From Puniceicoccaceae bacterium (lineage in GTDB: Bacteria > Verrucomicrobiota > Verrucomicrobiia > Opitutales > Coraliomargaritaceae), in NCBI GenBank assembly GCA_018402305.1, contig JAGYJE010000005.1, positions 1 through 64,000 on the forward strand: 64,000 bases of DNA. Reading direction: 5' to 3'. The notes under the pieces are model-generated. The model was not told where the DNA came from. It was given only the letters and a program-made list of their open reading frames with translations, and did no database searches. The stretch's first letter is position 1; every line of letters starts with the position of its first letter. The position numbers were made by a program, and so were the translations under genes. Of the stretch, positions 62,972-64,000 are shown piece by piece.

Positions 62972-64000
62972 TCAATATCCGCGAATCGGAGCGAGCCATT
63001 TCTCACAGACCTCCAGGCTGAGGCCTTTGCGGCTTGCGTAGTCTGCCATCTGGTCCTTGTCGATTGGGCCGACTTGGAAGTATTTGGCTTCGGGGTGGGC
63101 GAAGTAGAGTCCGGATACGGCCGAGCCGGGGTTCATGGCAAAGCTGCTGGTGAGGGTCGCGCCGGTGTTGGCTTCGGCGTCGAGCAGGTCCCAAATAATC
63201 TGCTTCTCGGTGTGGTCGGGCTGACTGGGATAGCCGGCGGCCGGGCGAATTCCGCGATACTTTTCTTTGATCAGGGCTTCGTTGTCGAGGTGCTCGTCGG
63301 GTGCGTAGCCCCAAATCTCTTTGCGCACAAGCTTGTGGCAGTATTCGGCGAGGGCTTCGGCGAAGCGGTCACCGAGGGCTTTAACCATGATCGAATTGTA
63401 GTCGTCATTGGCGTCCTCAAACTCCTTGGCAAAGGTATCCACACCCTCGATACAGCAGACGAAAGCACCGCAGGCGTCGCTCAGGCCGCTTTCTTTGGGT
63501 GCGACGAAGTCGCTCAGGGCGTAGTAGGTATCACTGCCCGCTTTTTTCTTTTGCTGGCGGAGTGTGTGGAGGGTGTGGACGCGCTCACCGGTTTCCGGGT
63601 GGTAAAGCTCAATGTCGTCACCCACCGAGTTGGCGGGAAGCAAGCCGACGGCGCAGCGGGCGCGAAAACGCCTCTCTTTGAGAATGCGCTCCAGCAGCTC
63701 CTGAGCATCGGCATAGATGCTGCGGGCCTGTTCACCATACTTCTTGTGTTCAAGAATCTTCGGGTAGACTCCCTTGAGTTCCCAGGTCCAGAAGAGGGGG
63801 GAGTAATCAAAGTGGGCGGCGATGGTTTCCAGATCGACCTGGTCATTGACGGTGAGGCCCATTTTCCTGGGGGCCACCAGATCCGTCTTTTTCCAACCGG
63901 GGGCAAAGCGTTTTTGCCGCGCCTCTTTGAGCGGGATCAGTTCCGTGTCGGCCTGTCCGGCGGCGAAGCGTTCGCGGCGTTTTTGGTGGTCGGCTTCGAG
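62972..64000 (-). CDS. metH: Cobalamin-dependent methionine synthase, C-terminal part
   Basis: The last 342 codons of a gene that runs off the window; the frame is open to base 64,000. The sequence is the AdoMet-binding reactivation domain: [100 protein letters not shown] and [20 protein letters not shown]. The RPAAGYP motif is diagnostic for MetH. The domain regenerates methylcobalamin from inactive cob(II)alamin using AdoMet. The full protein transfers a methyl group from methyltetrahydrofolate to homocysteine. Confidence 0.96.
   Translation of the reverse strand, partial: LEADHQKRRERFAAGQADTELIPLKEARQKRFAPGWKKTDLVAPRKMGLTVNDQVDLETIAAHFDYSPLFWTWELKGVYPKILEHKKYGEQARSIYADAQELLERILKERRFRARCAVGLLPANSVGDDIELYHPETGERVHTLHTLRQQKKKAGSDTYYALSDFVAPKESGLSDACGAFVCCIEGVDTFAKEFEDANDDYNSIMVKALGDRFAEALAEYCHKLVRKEIWGYAPDEHLDNEALIKEKYRGIRPAAGYPSQPDHTEKQIIWDLLDAEANTGATLTSSFAMNPGSAVSGLYFAHPEAKYFQVGPIDKDQMADYASRKGLSLEVCEKWLAPIRGY

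Overview
The window looks like a chromosome segment of a Verrucomicrobiota bacterium, most likely Opitutia/Puniceicoccales (Coraliomargarita-like). This is inferred from family content and was not computed. The clues are PEP-CTERM proteins, operons pairing large TPR proteins with ExbB/ExbD, an H-X9-DG prepilin-like remnant, a sulfatase-modifying-factor remnant, and very large secreted glycosidases with TSP3-like calcium repeats. No rRNA, CRISPR array, prophage or intact insertion sequence was seen.

Positions 1-3,960 are eroded DNA: the end of a sodium/solute symporter, a broken family II pyrophosphatase, a broken prepilin-like gene, and a sulfatase-modifying-factor (SUMF1/FGE) fragment cut exactly at the end of a dispersed repeat. 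tRNA-His(GTG) with its terminator closes this stretch. Positions 4,152-9,290 hold an operon of a TPR protein, ExbB, ExbD, a TonB-like protein and dCMP deaminase. Positions 9,419-13,289 hold a compatible-solute locus: a GpgP-like HAD phosphatase next to a single protein that fuses a GT81-like glucosyl-3-phosphoglycerate synthase to a GH13_18 phosphorylase. Positions 13,427-21,473 are mostly housekeeping: rpmB, a cyclophilin with a frameshifted tail, rph, two unknown membrane or exported proteins, trpA, hemE, hemF and a YeeZ-like epimerase.

Positions 21,470-61,147 are the centrepiece, an alpha-glucan (starch, glycogen or pullulan) utilisation region. It has four GH13 or GH57 enzymes of 0.6-2.8 kaa on the minus strand, including a 2,840-residue protein joining an N-terminal GH13 to a C-terminal GH57-like domain. 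It also has a LacI regulator, two PEP-CTERM proteins and a TonB-like protein. A plus-strand operon follows: GH13-CBM48-GH13, two TPR proteins, ExbB, two ExbD, a secreted protein, malQ and an MFS transporter. A type IV-type prepilin gene closes the region. Nine copies of a 15-bp palindrome close to RTTCAACNGTNGAAY lie 47-132 bp upstream of these genes and of the lacI gene. They define a putative local LacI regulon and are the strongest evidence that the region works as one system: surface or periplasmic hydrolysis, ExbB/ExbD-energised envelope transport, inner-membrane MFS import, and cytoplasmic MalQ processing. A hicAB pair sits inside the region but carries no operator.

Positions 61,232-64,000 hold an oxaloacetate/pyruvate carboxyltransferase subunit without a biotinyl domain, a 108-bp MITE-like element, and the 3' end of metH.
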